Shown here piece after piece: positions 63,357-64,000 of a stretch of DNA of 64,000 bases (position 1 is the stretch's first letter; each line of letters begins with the position of its first letter). This stretch comes from Nocardia veterana NBRC 100344 (GTDB taxonomy: Bacteria > Actinomycetota > Actinomycetes > Mycobacteriales > Mycobacteriaceae). The notes below the pieces were generated by a model. It saw only the letters and a list, made by a program, of their open reading frames with translations. It was not told the origin of the DNA and ran no database searches. The stretch covers positions 1 to 64,000 of the forward strand of contig NZ_BAGM01000093.1 of assembly GCF_000308855.1 (NCBI RefSeq). The letters run 5' to 3'. The position numbers were made by a program, and so were the translations under genes.

Positions 63357-64000
63357 CAGCGGTATTCCTGTCCGAGCCCTCGACTCCGACCCTGCGACCG
63401 CGGCGGCAGAGCCGGCGCATCCAGGTCGGCTCGGTTCCGGTCGGCGGCGGAGCGCCGATATCCGTCCAATCGATGACCACCACCGTCACCGCCGATGTCG
63501 AGGCGACCCTGCGTCAGATCGCCGAGTTGACCGCTGCCGGTTGCGATATCGTCCGCGTCGCGGTGCCCTCCCAGGACGACTGCGACGCACTGCCGATCAT
63601 CGCGCGCCGCTCGGCCATTCCGGTGATCGCCGATATCCATTTCAATCCGCGCTACGTTTTCGCCGCCATCGACGCCGGCTGTGCGGGCGTGCGGGTGAAC
63701 CCGGGCAATATCCGGAAATTCGACGACAAGGTCCGGGAAATCGCCGCCGCCGCCGGGGCGGCACGGGTGCCGATCCGGATCGGGGTGAACGCCGGATCGC
63801 TCGACCAGCGGGTCCTGGCGCGCCACGGCGGCCGGGCCACCGCCCCGGCCCTGGTCGAATCGGCACTGTGGGAGGCCGGTCTGTTCGAGGAGCACGGCTT
63901 CACGGATCTGAAGATCTCGGTGAAGCACAACGATCCGCTCGTGATGATCCAGGCCTATCGACTGCTCGCGCAGCGCTGCGACTATCCGCTGCATCTCGGC
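63353..64000 (+). CDS. ispG: 4-hydroxy-3-methylbut-2-enyl diphosphate synthase, second copy (runs off right edge)
   Basis: The first 216 codons of a second IspG are present. They share [57 protein letters not shown] and [16 protein letters not shown] with the copy at 41602-42759, but differ at many positions. The cluster ligands lie beyond the window. It overlaps dxs by 4 nt (ATGA). It extends the operon's dedicated MEP set. Confidence 0.93.
   Translation, partial: MTAVFLSEPSTPTLRPRRQSRRIQVGSVPVGGGAPISVQSMTTTVTADVEATLRQIAELTAAGCDIVRVAVPSQDDCDALPIIARRSAIPVIADIHFNPRYVFAAIDAGCAGVRVNPGNIRKFDDKVREIAAAAGAARVPIRIGVNAGSLDQRVLARHGGRATAPALVESALWEAGLFEEHGFTDLKISVKHNDPLVMIQAYRLLAQRCDYPLHLG

Noticed and set aside
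1..64000. tRNA, rRNA, CRISPR or insertion sequence
   Set aside because: No cloverleaf-like segments, repeat-spacer series, transposase motifs or terminal inverted repeats were recognised by eye; short tRNAs could still be missed.

Overview
The window comes from a GC-rich actinobacterial chromosome. It is most likely a mycolic-acid-containing member of the Nocardiaceae (Nocardia-like). This rests on strong G/C third-position bias, GTG starts, an LGFP-repeat secreted protein, and a gene order that follows Mycobacterium tuberculosis Rv2839c-Rv2870c: infB, ylxR, nusA, rimP, proS, an EfpA-like exporter, cysG, cobB, cobO, Mg-chelatase-like protein, GNAT, mqo, hydrolase, map, PBP, GNAT, ispG, rip1, dxr. 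No rRNA, tRNA, CRISPR array, insertion sequence or prophage was seen. The genus is an inference.

Layout. 1-6.2 kb: the leftward rimP-nusA-ylxR-infB operon, a Tat lipoprotein, a ferritin-like protein and proS. 6.2-19.2 kb: YaaA, a membrane-anchored binding-protein-like protein, an ankyrin protein, a DHA2 exporter, siroheme/corrin synthase CysG, secreted proteins (LGFP, a cutinase-like hydrolase), a DoxX-like protein, and a phosphotransferase/CrtC-like gene pair preceded by a KstR-type palindrome. 19.2-24.1 kb: a leftward cobalamin block (chelatase, cobO, cobB, cobE). 24.1-25.5 kb: two neighbouring damaged genes, a purN-like gene with a frameshift and an EI24/CysZ-like gene with an in-frame TGA. 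25.6-32.5 kb: GNAT, mqo, hydrolases, cobQ, map, DUF4254. 32.5-38.7 kb: accessory genes (secreted hydrolase, pirin, XRE regulator, a pair of ABC-2 permeases, nitrobindin, a small secreted peptide). 38.7-46.1 kb: penicillin-binding lipoprotein, GNAT, ispG, the Rip1 site-2 protease, dxr, DUF2631. 46.1-52.8 kb: HTH-less LysR effector domain, PAP2 phosphatase, a fluoride-channel operon (crcB1-crcB2) behind a probable fluoride riboswitch, PepSY and a two-component system, then a PucR-type regulator. 52.9-64.0 kb: a rightward hopanoid operon hpnC-hpnD-hpnE-FPP synthase-shc-(hpnG/ispH fusion)-hpnH-dxs-ispG, running off the right edge.

How the parts work together. The hopanoid operon carries its own isoprenoid supply (dxs, ispG, ispH as a fusion, and a prenyl synthase) beside the squalene and hopene enzymes and the first side-chain enzymes. 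The window also holds the presumed housekeeping dxr and ispG, so two ispG copies lie about 21 kb apart. The hpnG-ispH fusion is the most striking enzyme. The most unusual nucleic-acid structure is the crcB operon. A fluoride aptamer overlaps a hairpin that covers the crcB1 ribosome-binding site. Between crcB1 and crcB2 sit two tandem 24-codon reading frames made by a 71-bp duplication, so the four frames are chained by 4-nt GTGA overlaps. A TANNNT-like -10 box 6-8 nt before the start codon recurs at many genes, which points to frequent leaderless transcription.
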